A stretch of 64,000 nucleotides of DNA from Rachicladosporium sp. CCFEE 5018 (Eukaryota; Ascomycota; Dothideomycetes; Cladosporiales; Cladosporiaceae): positions 1 through 64,000 of the forward strand of contig KZ111140.1 of NCBI GenBank assembly GCA_002077045.2, in the 5' to 3' direction. The notes below the pieces were generated by a model. That model worked only from the letters and a program-made list of their open reading frames with translations, was not told where the DNA came from and ran no database searches. The position numbers were made by a program, and so were the translations under genes. Below are positions 1 to 11,571 of the stretch, one piece after another (the stretch's first letter is position 1; each line of letters begins with the position of its first letter).

Positions 1-1
1 T

Positions 2-502
2 TCAGCGATACGTGAAGGCAGCTGCTCCGAGAAGGAGCTGTCACGCATGCGAGAAGATGCTGTAGAAAGGACTAAGATCGCGACGCGGCAGTACGCGAAA
101 CGTCAAGTACGGTGGATCGAGCGCAAGCTCATGAGTGGTCTTGACGATGCTCGTTCTGGCGACAGTCTATACCTTCTCGACGGCACGGATGTGTCGGCTT
201 TTAACAGCTCAGTCGTAGAGCCGGCGGCCCGCCTCTTGGACGACTTTCTTACAGCGACGCCGATGCCTGCTCCGAGCTCGTTGTCCGACACTGCCAAAAG
301 CATGTTGCAGGTTAACCAGAGTAGACAAGGCACTACAGCACCGCAGAATTGGATTCGCGAGCGATGCCAGTTGTGTGACGTGACGTGCGTGACGGAGAAG
401 TCATGGGCGCAGCACTTGCACAGCAGAGCACATCGACGATTGGAGAGTAAGCAGCGCGCGCTGGAATCTGGCATCACCGGCCGGGAGCAGGAGCATGGAT
501 GA
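2..502 (+). CDS. MOD5: tRNA dimethylallyltransferase, C-terminal part (copy 1, 5' partial)
   Basis: This is the 3' end of a tRNA isopentenyltransferase gene. The enzyme transfers a dimethylallyl group to A37 of tRNAs that read codons starting with U. The frame is open from base 2, so the start lies outside the window. Visible are the conserved ATRQYAKRQVRWI stretch, which in this family lies in the C-terminal part of the transferase domain, and a C-terminal C2H2 zinc finger (CQLC ... HLHSRAHRR) typical of eukaryotic MOD5/TRIT1 proteins. The last residues end at a TGA at 500-502. A near-identical 3' end recurs at 12988-13394. Family assignment is firm for the C-terminus; the catalytic N-terminus cannot be seen. 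Confidence 0.88.
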   Translation, partial: SAIREGSCSEKELSRMREDAVERTKIATRQYAKRQVRWIERKLMSGLDDARSGDSLYLLDGTDVSAFNSSVVEPAARLLDDFLTATPMPAPSSLSDTAKSMLQVNQSRQGTTAPQNWIRERCQLCDVTCVTEKSWAQHLHSRAHRRLESKQRALESGITGREQEHG

Positions 503-1670
503 GATGCAGTGGTGCTCAACTACTTGACACGTCGTGGTGGAGTATTGACTGTTGCATTCCGCGCAGCTCGCATGGCAGACACCGACGCAGCCGTCCCGCT
601 CTTGCAATCTGCAGGCGGCAGCCCGACTGCAAGACGCGCAACCGCTAGGGTCTCGTACCTTTGCTCTTCTGAAAGCCCGAAGAGCCCTGTGTCGCTTACA
701 AGGTCACCAGGAGCGCAATGATTGCGTCTACTGCTGCGGTAAGAGAACATCTGGATGAGGATGTCCACCTCGCTATGTCTTCTCGTGTCCTGCACAAGAC
801 CTACTGCTATCAGGGCGCGAACAATTAATGCCCGGAACAGGAGCTCCTGCATTACGATACTCGAGCCTTCGGAGCAGCGAAATTGCCGTCAGGATTATGC
901 TTTTATGGTCACGCTCCACTCGATGCGAGAGACACATGCTGGCAAAGTTGGTCCCATTCTGCGATCCATAAGTTGTTTGCGATGCCCTCGTCCTGACAAG
1001 ACAGATATCGTCGGCTACATTACAACTTCGAAGCTTGCAAGTCTTGTACCAGAGCAAAGGATCTCGCGACAAATTGTCGGTGCGCTTGCGGACAAGAGAG
1101 CAAGACCGAGGACGGAGGCACTGAGATGGCGTCTATACTGGCTTCGCAGGCACGCGAAGACGAGAGTAGCCCATGATGGTTTCAACGCATCGACCTGATC
1201 TTTGAGAGATTCCACGCCTCTCGGAGAACGTCGACCACCAAACCCGAATTGCTCGCTTTCGCGTGCCTCCTCGATGCCAAGACAGTGTGAGAGTTCTCCC
1301 GCAACCAAGGCGCGTTCGCGAAGGACAAAGTTCGTCCGGTCCAGCTCCACTTTGCATATCAGGTTCGTGATGCATAAACTTATCTTCAACGGTGAATGTT
1401 ACCAGATCGCTGAATAAGCTGGTGTGCAAGAACTAAGTGCTGTGTGAACAACATAGATCGCACGGGCACGGCACAACTCCACTGAAGCTCAGTCATGAAG
1501 ACCAACGCGAGGTTCGCTGACGGCGATCAGTCAGAAAGAGATATAAACCCAGGTGAAGCGTCCTCTTCTGCTTTTCCACAGATTCATCCACAGACAATCC
1601 AATCACCACCAGCCATTCAATAAATCACAAGTCAATCGCCCAGACTCGTTCTTCTATCCTCAATCCAACC
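503..1670. other. Gene-free stretch between MOD5 and NmrA-like gene (copy 1)
   Basis: I see no convincing gene in these 1.17 kb. Open frames of up to about 147 codons exist but show no recognisable domain, and differences from copy 2 do not follow a codon pattern. The right end carries the NmrA promoter with a TATA-like box. The stretch is about 97 percent identical to 13395-14572. Confidence 0.6.
1541..1547 (+). promoter_or_regulatory. TATA-like box of NmrA-like gene, copy 1
   Basis: ATATAAA lies about 125 bp before the ATG at 1671 and is kept in copy 2 at 14443-14449. The spacing suits a core promoter, but this is inference from sequence only. Confidence 0.4.
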
Positions 1671-2783
1671 ATGTCGTCCAAACTCATTGTCGTGATCGGA
1701 GCAACAGGTGGACAGGGCGGCTCAGTCGCTCGTCTGTTCGCCAAAGACGGCTGGCGAGTCCGCGGCATCACTCGCAATCCCGACAAGCCTTCGAATGCTG
1801 CTCTCCGCGAGCTGGGCATCGAGCTCGTGACCGCCAACCTAGACGATCCGGCGTCTTTGGTGAAGGCGTTCGAAGGTGCCAATGCCATCTTCGCCGTCAC
1901 GGACTTTGTAAGTGAAGCATTGCAGCGTACAGCACGACCGAGGATCCTGCGTGCTGACTAGCTGTAGTGGCAGTTCGTCATGGATCCAGCTGTCCATGCA
2001 ACTGCGGCGCAAACGGGCAAGATGCCCAATGAGGTCGCCGTTGACCGCGAAGTGGAGCAAGGTCGCAACATCGTCGACGCTGCGGCTAAGCACTTGTCGA
2101 CTCTCGAGCGCTTCGTGTTCTCCAGTCTGAGCGATACGAAGAAATGGACCAAGGGCAAGATAGTCTGGAACCTGCATTTCGACGACAAAGCCGTAATCTT
2201 GGACTATGTGAGTTACATCCTACCCGTCTCACCCATCGCGATCATTGCTGATCATGACATCTTCCAGCTCCATGACAAGCACCCGGCCCTGGCTGCCAAG
2301 TCCTCTTTCCTGCAGATGGGCATGTACATGTCCAACTACCGCATGCAGAGCCCAGTCTTCTCGCCCGTAAAACAGGCCGACGGTACCTTCACGCTGCAAG
2401 GCCGTGGATCAGCCGCCCACTTGGCTCCGCTCGTAGACCCGCAGAATGACACCGGCTACTTCGTCAAAGCGCTCGTTGCTGAGGATCCGGGTAAGACTGT
2501 GCTCGGCACGTGCAAGGAAATGCCGTATGATGACTTCTGGCGGATGTGGGCGGAGATCAAGGGCGTGGAACTGAAGATCGAGGATGTCGGGGTGAAGTTG
2601 CCGGAGGGTACGCCGAAGTGGATGAGGTTGGAGATGGAGGCTACGGTGGAGTATTGTAGTGAGTATGGGTGGACTGGTGGGGATCCAGATGTCAAGAGAC
2701 CGGAGGAAATTGGGGTTGAGATGGGGAAGCTCACCAATGTTGAGACGTGGCTGAAGGAGGAGAAGTTCGAGGGGTTGCTGTAG
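1671..2783 (+). CDS. NmrA-like NAD(P)-binding protein, copy 1
   Basis: Three exons, 1671-1907, 1968-2207 and 2268-2783, encode 330 residues. Both introns are 60 bp with GT..AG ends, and the second is a multiple of three and stop-free, so the frame reads through it. The N-terminus has the Rossmann motif GATGGQGGS at residues 10-18, followed by the RNPDKPS region where atypical SDRs bind the NADP ribose. NmrA/HSCARG-type proteins are atypical SDRs that sense NAD(P) state; in Aspergillus NmrA is a corepressor of the nitrogen regulator AreA, and many family members have no known role. It differs from copy 2 at about 8 residues. Its tail-to-tail position with the beta-galactosidase (stop codons about 40 bp apart) suggests cluster membership, but no role in lactose use can be shown. 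Confidence 0.88.
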
Positions 2784-2822
2784 ATGTCGCTTCGCGGCAA
2801 ACGACGATTGAGCGTACTCTGT

Positions 2823-5800
2823 TTAGTGAAGTATCATTCCATACTCGAATGGCTTGTCCATCTCAATCTTCAGTGCATACTTGTCCAGTGTCTTTGGCCC
2901 ACAGCTGCCAGTTCCGAGACCGTGGTGATCTGCATCGAGCCGCAAGATGACATGATCCCTGCGCTTCTGCTCCAGCTCGTACGGATGCTTAGCTTCGTGT
3001 ATATCGTGAACATCGTAGTGGCTCGCCATGAAGTCGAACAGATGCCGCTCTCCTGGCCTATCTGGCTCAAAGAACTGCGCCGTCAGTGTCGCACCACTGG
3101 GCGATGCCATCATCAGCCATCGATTGTCAGTCCTGTTGCTACACTCTTGAGGATACTCTGGACCAGTCCAGAGATTGGAGACTTGAGGAACAGAGTACAA
3201 ATCAATACGCTGGGAGAGTTTCATGTCCTTGTAGCTCTCGCCGGGGCCACGACCGAACCAGGAGACTTTCTGGAAATCTGCGGGTAGGCCTAGGGTGAAG
3301 CCTATCCGCGGCAGCGTCTTCGGTAGATTACTGCCAGTTGGCGTAGCTTTGACTGCATAGCGTAAGGTGCCGTTCGAAGAGAATGTGAGCTCAGACTCCA
3401 GGCGAAGAGACCAAGAAAGAACCCTGGGCGCCCAACGCTGATCGAGAGCGACGACAACTTGATCATCGGACTGCCTCCACGTGACGTTCCGTGTGTGGAT
3501 ACTGGCATATTGCATCTTCTTATCAAGCCAGTCCCAGCCGTCTTGAGGTGCATCGTTGTCAGTCGGAGCACGGAAGAAGCTGGGCTCGAGGGGTTGTGCC
3601 AAGACTTCTTCGCCGTTCTTGATCCAAGATGTGAGCGCGCCCTCGGAAAGAGACATAGTCCATTGAGCTTTGTTGACGCTGATATTGAGCAGCGAGTCCT
3701 CCTGGTTTGCGGTGATCACTGCACCGCTAGAAGCGGCATGTACCCCCAAACGCTCAGGCGGCGTGAGCGGTAGCTGCAGAAACGCAACCTCGTGACCAGC
3801 TTGTGCCCAGACCGTGTCGCTCTTCAACCTGAAAGACAGCTCCAGGAGGTTTTCTCGCCAGTGGTCGTACATAGTTGCAGGTAAGTGCAGCTGGGCCGTA
3901 GCTCCTGGTGGTATACTCTCCGGGATATCGAGGGAGCCGTTCTCAATCACACCACCATCGGTGACTAAAGACCAGCAGCATTCGTAATCATCCAGCGTAG
4001 CGAAGTCAAGTCTATTGATGATGGTGATCTTCTCCTTGGTATGCGGGACTAGCTGCACAGTTTCAAGCGCCTTCTTGTATTCGAGCAGACCACTGTTTGG
4101 GGTATGGTCACTGTCGAGGACGCCATCCAGCACGAAGTTACCATCATTAGGCTCGTCACCGAAGTCGCCGCCGTAGCCGTAGTACTCAGTCCCATCCTTG
4201 CTCTTCGTCAGTAGACCATGGTTTGCCCACTCCCAAACCCAGCCACCTTGCAGTGAAGCGTTGTTGTAGAATGCGTCTACGTATTCTTTAATGTTACCTG
4301 CATCTTGTCAACACGCTTTTCGAGTGACGGTGTACCCTAACACAACTCTATAGACATACCTGGTCCGGTACCCATTGCATGTATATACTCACAGAGCACT
4401 AGTGGCTTCGTTCGCTTGTCGTCCTGGGCGAACTCGATGATGTCCTTGATATGTGGGTACATACGACTATGCATATCCACATAGTCTGCATCCAGATCAG
4501 GCTCATAATGGATCACTCGTGTAGCGTCGTATGATCGGATCCAGTCCGTCATAGCAACGTGATTGCTGCCATTGAACGCCTCGTTCCCGAGACTCCACAC
4601 GATCACTGACGGATGCAGCTTGTCCCGGTGCACCATATGTTGCGCACGATCGACATAAGCTGCACGCCAGGCCGGATTATCAGAGGTCCACGATGCAGCT
4701 TTGGATCTCGTAAGTCGCTGCCGGTCGAAGAAGGGCAACCCTTTCTCGGCAGGGTCTAGTTCAGCGTCGGCGATGGTCTCGAAGCCGTGGCATTCGACAT
4801 CAGCCTCGTCCTGCAGATCTTGTCAGCTTAGTAAGGGGAGCACCGACAATCAACATGGGATCCTACCATCACCCAAAAGCCAAGCTCATCCGCCAGGTCG
4901 TACAATCGCGAATCGCTAGGCTGGTGGCAGGTCCGGATGGCATTGATATTGTGGGTCTTCATGAGCAGTAAGTCTTGCTTCATGAACTCGTATGGTACCG
5001 CTCGTCCATGTGTTGGGTGGTGCTCGTGCCTGTTGGCTCCCTTGAAGACGACGCGCTTGCCGTTGACCTTGATAAGCCCGTCCTTCAGCTCGACTTGTCG
5101 GAAGCCTACCCGATGATGCGCGAACTGCGTATTGCCGATCGAGCAGATGAGATGATAGAGATACGGATCTTCCGCGGTCCATTTCCGAGGGCTCTGTACA
5201 GATACAGTCCACTCTACAGTGCCCTTTGTCGAGGTCGACTCGACATCGTCAGCTACAGGATTCATGTCGGCATCGAGCAACCTGCTCTTCACAACACCAT
5301 CTACTGACAAAGCTGCTCTCACTTTGAGCTGGGCATTGTCATATGCCTTGTCGAGCGATGTCGTGACCACGAAGTCCTCGAAATGAACCTCATGAGAGAA
5401 GGCAAGCAAAAAGACATCGCGGAAGATGCCACTCAGCCACCACTGATCTTGGTCTTCGATGTAGGATCCATCGCAGAACTGGTAGACTCTCACTGCAAGC
5501 TTGTTGGTCTCGCCGTGTCTCACGTAGTTGGTAATGTCGAACTCGGACGGATTGCGAGCGCCTTGACTGTAGCCCACTTCCCGCCCATTGACCCAAATAT
5601 GGAACGCGGAATCGACGCCTTCGAAACGTAGGCGTAATTGATCATTCGCAAAGTCTTTTGGTATGTCGAAAGTCGTCAGGTAGCTACCGCACTCGTTGTC
5701 GATGTATGGAGGGTAAGGCGGGTCGACGAAGAACGGATACTGGACATTTGTGTAGTGCGGCCCCCTCCCAAAGCCTTGGAGTTGCCAATGTCCAGGCACA

Positions 5801-6057
5801 GTGATCTCTGGCCACTTTGCGCTGTCAAATGTTTCGTGCTCGAAGCCTAGCGCTGCATCCAACGGACTGTTGGTCAGGTCGAACTTCCACTGTCCGGACA
5901 AGTTGACCTCCCTCGCATGACCCCGATCGCGAAACAATGCTTCCTCCTCAGATCCGTATATTTGAAAATCGGCTCGGGGAGCGAGTGTGTTGCGATGCAG
6001 CACCTCCAAATTTGCCCAATCTGGCCGCGAGCTGGGGAAAGAGCATGAGGAAGGCAT
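2823..6057 (-). CDS. GH2 LacZ-type beta-galactosidase, copy 1
   Basis: Exons 6057-4867, 4810-4360 and 4297-2823 encode 1038 residues, close to the 1024 of E. coli LacZ. Introns are 56 and 62 bp. The full GH2 plan is present: sugar-binding beta-sandwich, TIM barrel, and the long C-terminal beta-galactosidase domains. The acid/base Glu sits in WSLGNEAFNG (about residue 467) and the nucleophile in LCEYIHAMG (about residue 536). The metal ligands of DEADVECHG and the DQDQWWLSG loop are also kept. There is no signal peptide, so the enzyme should be intracellular and hydrolyse imported lactose or related beta-galactosides. It is divergent from the MFS permease at 7498, the arrangement known for Aspergillus bgaD-lacpA and Kluyveromyces LAC4-LAC12. 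It differs from copy 2 at about 12 percent of residues. Confidence 0.95.
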
Positions 6058-7497
6058 TTTTCTGGCACGCTACCTGTAAACAGCAGGAAGTTTGAGGGTT
6101 GAGAAGTTTTCACCTACCGTGCGCACAGCAAGGACGCCTCTGCGAATTCGACAGAGCCTCATCTGGCCATGCCCTGTGTTCATGGCCATATTGCGGGTTG
6201 TGGAGGGATGGACAAGTCGCTCGTCACCTTAGGGTATGATCGCTCCTCCACTTCGCCAAGATCGCCACGTGGGGACGACCTCGTGTCCCCTCGACACGAT
6301 GCGGTGGGAGGTAACGCGAGCCCCGGATGAACGAACAGCACAAGGGCAAGTTGGGTTCAAGTCCGGGGGCAGCAGATGGTGCTCTCTAGAATGACACTGA
6401 GATTTACATGGTATCCGACGATTGTCTCGTCCCAACTCAAAACTATTGTACAGAGTCGCCGCGATCGCCGAGCTATGGCCGCTAGTCAACGGAGAAATAG
6501 CGCACTTCATATGCACTTCCCTTCTTCCATGGGACAAACGGCCGATGCGGACCACTCTAGCTTTCCTAGGCGGTCTTCATGCGGGATCTGTAGGGCAAGA
6601 TCCCTCCTACAGTCTACCATGGCAAGCCGTGCGCATCTTCGCGGGCGATGATCATGGAATGTAAACGCGCACACGGCGACATGCGGCAGGCTTTGTCGTT
6701 TGTAGAGGCTGCAGAGACCCGGTCCAGACTCCGTTGCTAGCCTCCCTGATGCCATACTCGCGGATTCAGAGGTCTCGCGGTGTTTGACGGCAGACTCTCA
6801 GCTACGCGCTTACCACACAGGACGGACATGACACCGAAACTCAGTTCAATCGCTTGCAGATGCGGAGAACCTTGTACATCAAACATGACCTGGTAGGGTA
6901 TGTCGGAACGCTCGCCAAGGTCTAAGTATGCCTTCGCCGTCTCTGATAATACAGGACGACAAAAGTCTTGGGGTGATGCGGACATAGGCGCGTGGGCACC
7001 ATTCTCGGGCTGGAGCGGCCACGGCATCCTCTCAAGGTTCTTTTAGGATACTCGATGGGTCCACGAATATACAGCGTTTCCATCCAGCCCGTTGGGAAAC
7101 ACCTTGTCCTGAATCACGATCACTTGACTCGCGGGAGTGGAGTGTTCACAGCCTTAGCCACAGAACACGACTCAAGTCTATCCAACAAAGGCGAGCTAGC
7201 ACGGCGGCTACCGAAGCTACGACTGCTTGACCAACGCCATGCAGGTCACGGACTCGGCGTTGGAGTCTATACCCCGCTGTCAATGTCGTGAAGTGCGGAG
7301 TGTGGAGGGGTGATGAGTGGAGGGATCGCGGGAAGGTGTTGTTCGTTGCCGATGTGACGAACAACCTATACTGATATGAGGCCAGCATGAACCATCCTTT
7401 CTGCTGTCGATCGACGGCCGTACTTCCTGTCTAGATCTTCCTTCCATCCTCCTATTCACCTTTGAAACATTGCTCGTAGTCTCGAGTGACTCCTATT
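6058..7497. promoter_or_regulatory. Divergent intergenic region between beta-galactosidase and permease (copy 1)
   Basis: This 1.44 kb stretch lies between two divergent start codons and should contain both promoters. I searched it by eye for Gal4/Lac9-type CGG-N11-CCG sites and found none. Two CGG-N8-CCG spacings occur near 6720 and 6822, of unknown meaning. Short open frames here are not shared in frame with copy 2, so I call no gene. The part next to the beta-galactosidase is the most diverged part of the whole duplication. Confidence 0.6.
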
Positions 7498-9638
7498 ATG
7501 GACGACAAGTACGAGGCCACTCACGATGACGACTTGGGCAAAGGCCCGGTCGTCAAAGAAGCCAATGTGCACTCTGTGGCCCTCACCGAGGCTCTCGAGG
7601 CGCAGAAGCCGAAGCTATGGTCTCGTAGCATGATCCAGCTGTACCTCATCATGGGTGAGTCATACTTGCGCTGGGCTGCTCTTTCACTAGAGGCATACCA
7701 AGCGTTACCCAGCTAGGGACCCAAGGAGAAGTTGCTGTATGGGCACCACCGCTGACACCTTCACAGGCGTCGGCTACCTCGTCTCAACGCTCAATGGCTA
7801 CGACAGCAGTCTAATGGGTGCCATCAATGCCATGGAAGGCTATCAGAAGACGTTCGGTCTCACCGGAGAAGGCAGCAGCACGGGCATCATCTTCATCATC
7901 TACAATTGCGGCCAGATTGCAGCGTTTCCGTTCTGTGGCTTTTTCGCCGATGGCTACGGTCGAAGGGTCTGTATGTTCGTCGGATGCGCTTTAGTGATCG
8001 TCGGTATGTGTGGTCTGTGTTGGGACGACTGTGATCATGGCGCTGACGATGCTCTAGGCACGGTCATTCAGGCTACCGCACACGAGACCGGCCAGTTTAT
8101 CGGCGGCCGTTTCGTTCTTGGCTTCGGCGGTATGTGCTGTTCCGTATACCCGGATAAGTCTAAAAGCAATGCTGATCATCAGTAGCTTCGATTGCTAGCG
8201 CAGCTGGGCCCGCGTATACTGTTGAGCTTGCTCACCCAGCTTGTACATTAATACTTCCCTCGAGCTTTATGATCTACCATTGACTTTCAAGGCAGATCGC
8301 GGGACCATGGCCGGCCTCTACAACGTCTGCTGGTGGCTTGGAAACATCCTTGCCGGCTGGACGACCTATGGCACCAACCTCCACTTCCCAGGCTCTGCGT
8401 GGGCATGGAGGGTACCCACGATCACGCAATGTCTGCTTCCCGGCATTGTGATGTGCCTCGTCATGTTCTTCCCTGAGTCACCTCGGTGGCTGATCATGAA
8501 GGATCGCCGAGAGGAAGCCATTGCTGTGCTTGCAAAGTACCATGGCGAAGGCGACAGGAATTCCCCTCTCGTTGAGCTGCAGGTTCGCGAGATCGTAGAG
8601 GATATGTCAAGTGCTGCAGACAACAACCCGTGAGTCCACCAAGTCGTTGGTGCAATTTGCGGACATCAGACTGACAGCAACAGGTGGTGGCAATTTAAGG
8701 AGCTCTTCAACACCCCAGCAGCGCGCTATCGTCTCTATCTCGTCATCTGCATGGCTTTCTTTGGACAGTGGAGCGGCAATAATGTGGTGAGTACTCGGGC
8801 GACAATACGATACGAGACAAAGTATCATAAGCTAACACGCACAGGTCTCGTACTTCATGCCCGCCATGCTCAAGAGTGCCGGCATTCTTGACACGAACCG
8901 ACAGCTGCTGATCAACGCCATCAACCCGATCTTCTCGATGCTAGCGGCAATCTACGGCGCCACACTTCTCGACAAGCTGGGCAGACGAGTGATGCTCATG
9001 GGCGGTCTTGTCGGCGCCCTGTTCTCTTACGTTCTCCTTACGGCATTCACCGCCGTGTCCGCTGAGAAGCCAAACCTTGCCTATGGCACTATCGTCGCGA
9101 TTTTCCTGTTTGGTGTCTTCTTTGCGTAAGTCTTTCTCCCTATGCTAGCGTGGATAATCGGGTCGCTGACGATGCTGTACAGCTGGGGCTGGACACCACT
9201 GCAGACGCTATACGCCGTCGAAGTTCTGGAGAACCGCACACGAGCCAAGGGTAGTGGACTGAACTTCCTCTTCCTCAACGTCGCCATGGTCGTGAACACG
9301 TATGTCACTTCAGACCTCTTCATATGCGTTGATACTGACATTGCGCTAGCTATGGTATCAGTGTCGGCATTGCCAAGATCGGATGGAAGCTGTATCTGGT
9401 GTACATCGTGTGGATCTGCGTCGAGCTTGTCACTGTAAGCATCCCCTCGATTGACATAAACATCAAGTACCGCGCTGACTTTATTCATCAGATCTTCTTC
9501 TTCTTTGTTGAGACCAAGGGTAGGTCCTTGGAGGAGCTCAGCGAGATCTTCGAGGCCAAGAACCCGCGGAAGGCGTCGACGCGAAAAGTCAAGGTCGCTG
9601 TCACCGAGAACGGGACAGTGCTGGAGACTGAATCGTAG
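7498..9638 (+). CDS. MFS sugar transporter, lactose-permease-like (LAC12/lacpA type), copy 1
   Basis: Ten exons (7498-7654, 7767-8003, 8058-8129, 8186-8242, 8296-8629, 8684-8786, 8845-9125, 9183-9299, 9350-9434, 9492-9638) encode 529 residues; exon phases fit throughout. The protein has the 12-helix sugar porter pattern: GYDSSLMGAI in the first helix region, DGYGRRVCMF in loop 2-3, PESPRWLI after helix 6, DKLGRRVMLM in the second half, and VETKGRSLEEL after helix 12. These are PF00083 signatures. Family resemblance and the divergent GH2 beta-galactosidase suggest uptake of lactose or another beta-galactoside across the plasma membrane; substrate is inferred. Only 3 residues differ from copy 2 although silent changes are frequent, which indicates strong purifying selection. 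I start at the ATG at 7498, which is conserved in copy 2. Confidence 0.93.
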
Positions 9639-9801
9639 ATGGCATGGGTGGCGAGGAATTACACCACGATCGTTAATAGCCATGTCTAAGCTTCGTGAAA
9701 TGATGCTGCGGCCCAGTCGTTGCTGCGATCGGGTCCCCTTGTGTGATTGCGTGAGCTGAAGCGCCGTCGCAGCCATCTGTCGGCTGACATGACGGATCGG
9801 A

Positions 9802-11082
9802 TCAACCCATTATGCCCGCTCCTTTGCTCAGGTACGCCGCATCACGTCCGTCCTCACTATTGGAGTCTCTTCTTAGGCGCAAACTTTGGGCCTCTGTGGT
9901 AGCAAGTCGCTTGAGGGGAACGCGGGACGTCCCACTGTCGTGACTGCCCAGCCTGCGCAACGCATGATGGGCGTCTCCTCGCTCAGCATGGGCGCTTAGC
10001 TGCGATCGATCTGCTGTTCTGGACCGCTGCGTGCCGCTATGCGAGCCATAGACATTGGACGAGGCGTCCTTCCGGAGGCGAAAATAAGATATCAGACCGC
10101 GGAGGGGAGCGAGATTGGCGGCAATAATGCCGAGGTTGACTTCGATCGTCATCCAGGTGCCGGTGGGTGTGTATGCGTCTGTGTGATGAGGCTGTCAGTG
10201 AGTTAAACAGCGAGGAACAGACTACGAGATCCGTGGTCTTACATGTGGTGTCTGAGATGTTGAGACCGAGTGAGGAAGCACGGAGAGCCGCAAACGAGGT
10301 AGCGCTGATGAGAGTCAATCACTCATCTCCTAGACACATGGATGGCTTGCGGAGACAAGCTGCACTTACACAAGCCCGAGTCCCATCAACACGCATATGC
10401 CCACCTTCTTCCGCGTAGGAAGTTGGAGCTTCCATAGGATGACAATAGGAAGTAATGAGCATAGCAGATCTGTAAAGACCGAAAACGCTACAATGTTATG
10501 TTAGCCAACTCGAAGCAAGCTGTGTGAGATGTACTGTATCATACAGGCTTGAACGTAGATGGAGTAGATGCGCAAGTTCGGACTTCTACATTTCCCGGCA
10601 GATCGATTCCAGAAGGCATACACAGGCGTGCATTCGACCATAAGAGCGATGATAGCCTCAAGTGTAGTGAGCGACATAAGAGCGATGATCGCATAGATGA
10701 ACCACGAGAAGTACGTGGTGGTCTTGATCCGCAGGAGTAAGAGGCAGATCGAGGTCTTGATCAAGCAGAGCGTGATGAATAGGATGACCTGATTGATCCA
10801 GCTCAGCTTGACGACCTCCACGATTGCGCTCTTCCCCAAAGCGCAGGCATGGTGTCCCTTGCCACTTGCAACGCCAACAATGTTGATCGCCCCCAAGGCG
10901 ATGGAGAGCAGGCAGGCGACCGTGATAGTGGCATCATCTCCGCCGAGCGCCTTGTCGCGTCTCCGGATCCAGAGCCGGAGAGCAGTCGTGACGATCGTCG
11001 GTGCAAAGAAGACGTAGGTCGTTATCAGTAGCATATACCCGATGTTTTCCGGATTGCACCCTGGGCGTAATGTTGTAGCCAT
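9802..11082 (-). CDS. Rhodopsin-domain integral membrane protein, copy 1
   Basis: Exons 11082-10545, 10487-10370, 10304-10243 and 10178-9802 encode 364 residues. The N-terminal part shows several hydrophobic helices, an RRRDKALGGDD loop and a cysteine-rich exoplasmic loop, followed by FSVFTDLLCSLLP, GLGLVATSFAALR and EVNLGIIAANLAPLR. This order is typical of the fungal rhodopsin-domain family (PF20684, related to PTH11-like receptors), with seven predicted helices and a polar cytoplasmic tail. Family members are putative receptors or membrane sensors; no ligand can be inferred. It is convergent with the permease gene, 163 bp apart. It differs from copy 2 at about 15 residues, mostly in the tail. 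Confidence 0.87.
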
Positions 11083-11571
11083 GACGGTTGTTAACTTAAG
11101 CCAGCGGTGACACAGTTCAGAGCTTCAGTCAGGCATTTCACGGAGGCAATTGTAGACACTGGAGAGACAGACCTGGAGACGCAGAAGCCTCGACATTTGA
11201 GAGCGCCAGCAACCCTGGCCGCAAGTCATGCCATCGCTGCATTGCTGCAACACAGTCTCGCGAGAAACGGGGATGAAGCTCCTGCGTGGTCTCATTCAAC
11301 TATCATGCAGGTGAATGTAACCTTATTAATTTAAGCGGGGCTTGGATCAAGGCTTCGCGGGACGCGGCATCGTTCGCCTGAGCATGCGAAAGTGCCATGC
11401 CAAGCAAGATCACTAGCCCAGCTCAGGTCCGGATCCAGTCGAAGCCGTGTGAATTTGCTCTGTCTTGCTCGTGTTGGAACATTGCAGCTGTGAGAATTTG
11501 CGAAATTATCAGCAGATATGCATTTATATCGAGCTCGCGTTGTCGAACGCGCGGTGCTGAGAGCGCGGTAT
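11083..11571. other. 5' flank of rhodopsin gene up to duplication breakpoint (copy 1)
   Basis: About 490 bp without a gene, collinear with 23983-24470. It should contain the promoter of the rhodopsin-domain gene. It ends at 11571, where truncated POL2 coding sequence begins. Confidence 0.6.

Larger units (their letters stand above)
1..11571 (+). repeat. Tandem duplication, copy 1 (left part cut by window edge)
   Basis: Positions 96-11571 are collinear with 12988-24470, with only about 7 bp net length difference over 11.5 kb. The copy holds MOD5 3' end, NmrA-like gene, GH2 beta-galactosidase, MFS permease and rhodopsin-domain gene in the same order and orientation as copy 2. By eye, divergence is low (about 2-3 percent) at both ends and reaches about 10 percent or more around the beta-galactosidase and its 5' flank. 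Similarity stops sharply at 11571, where POL2 sequence begins. The left border is outside the window. Confidence 0.95.

Noticed and set aside
755..1198. Open frame of 147 codons, also open in copy 2 (13653-14090)
   Set aside because: No recognisable domain, and differences between copies change residues freely. Shared openness is expected at 97 percent identity.
6058..7497. Gal4/Lac9-type CGG-N11-CCG operator
   Set aside because: Each CGG in copy 1 was followed 11 bases on by something other than CCG. Only CGG-N8-CCG spacings were found.
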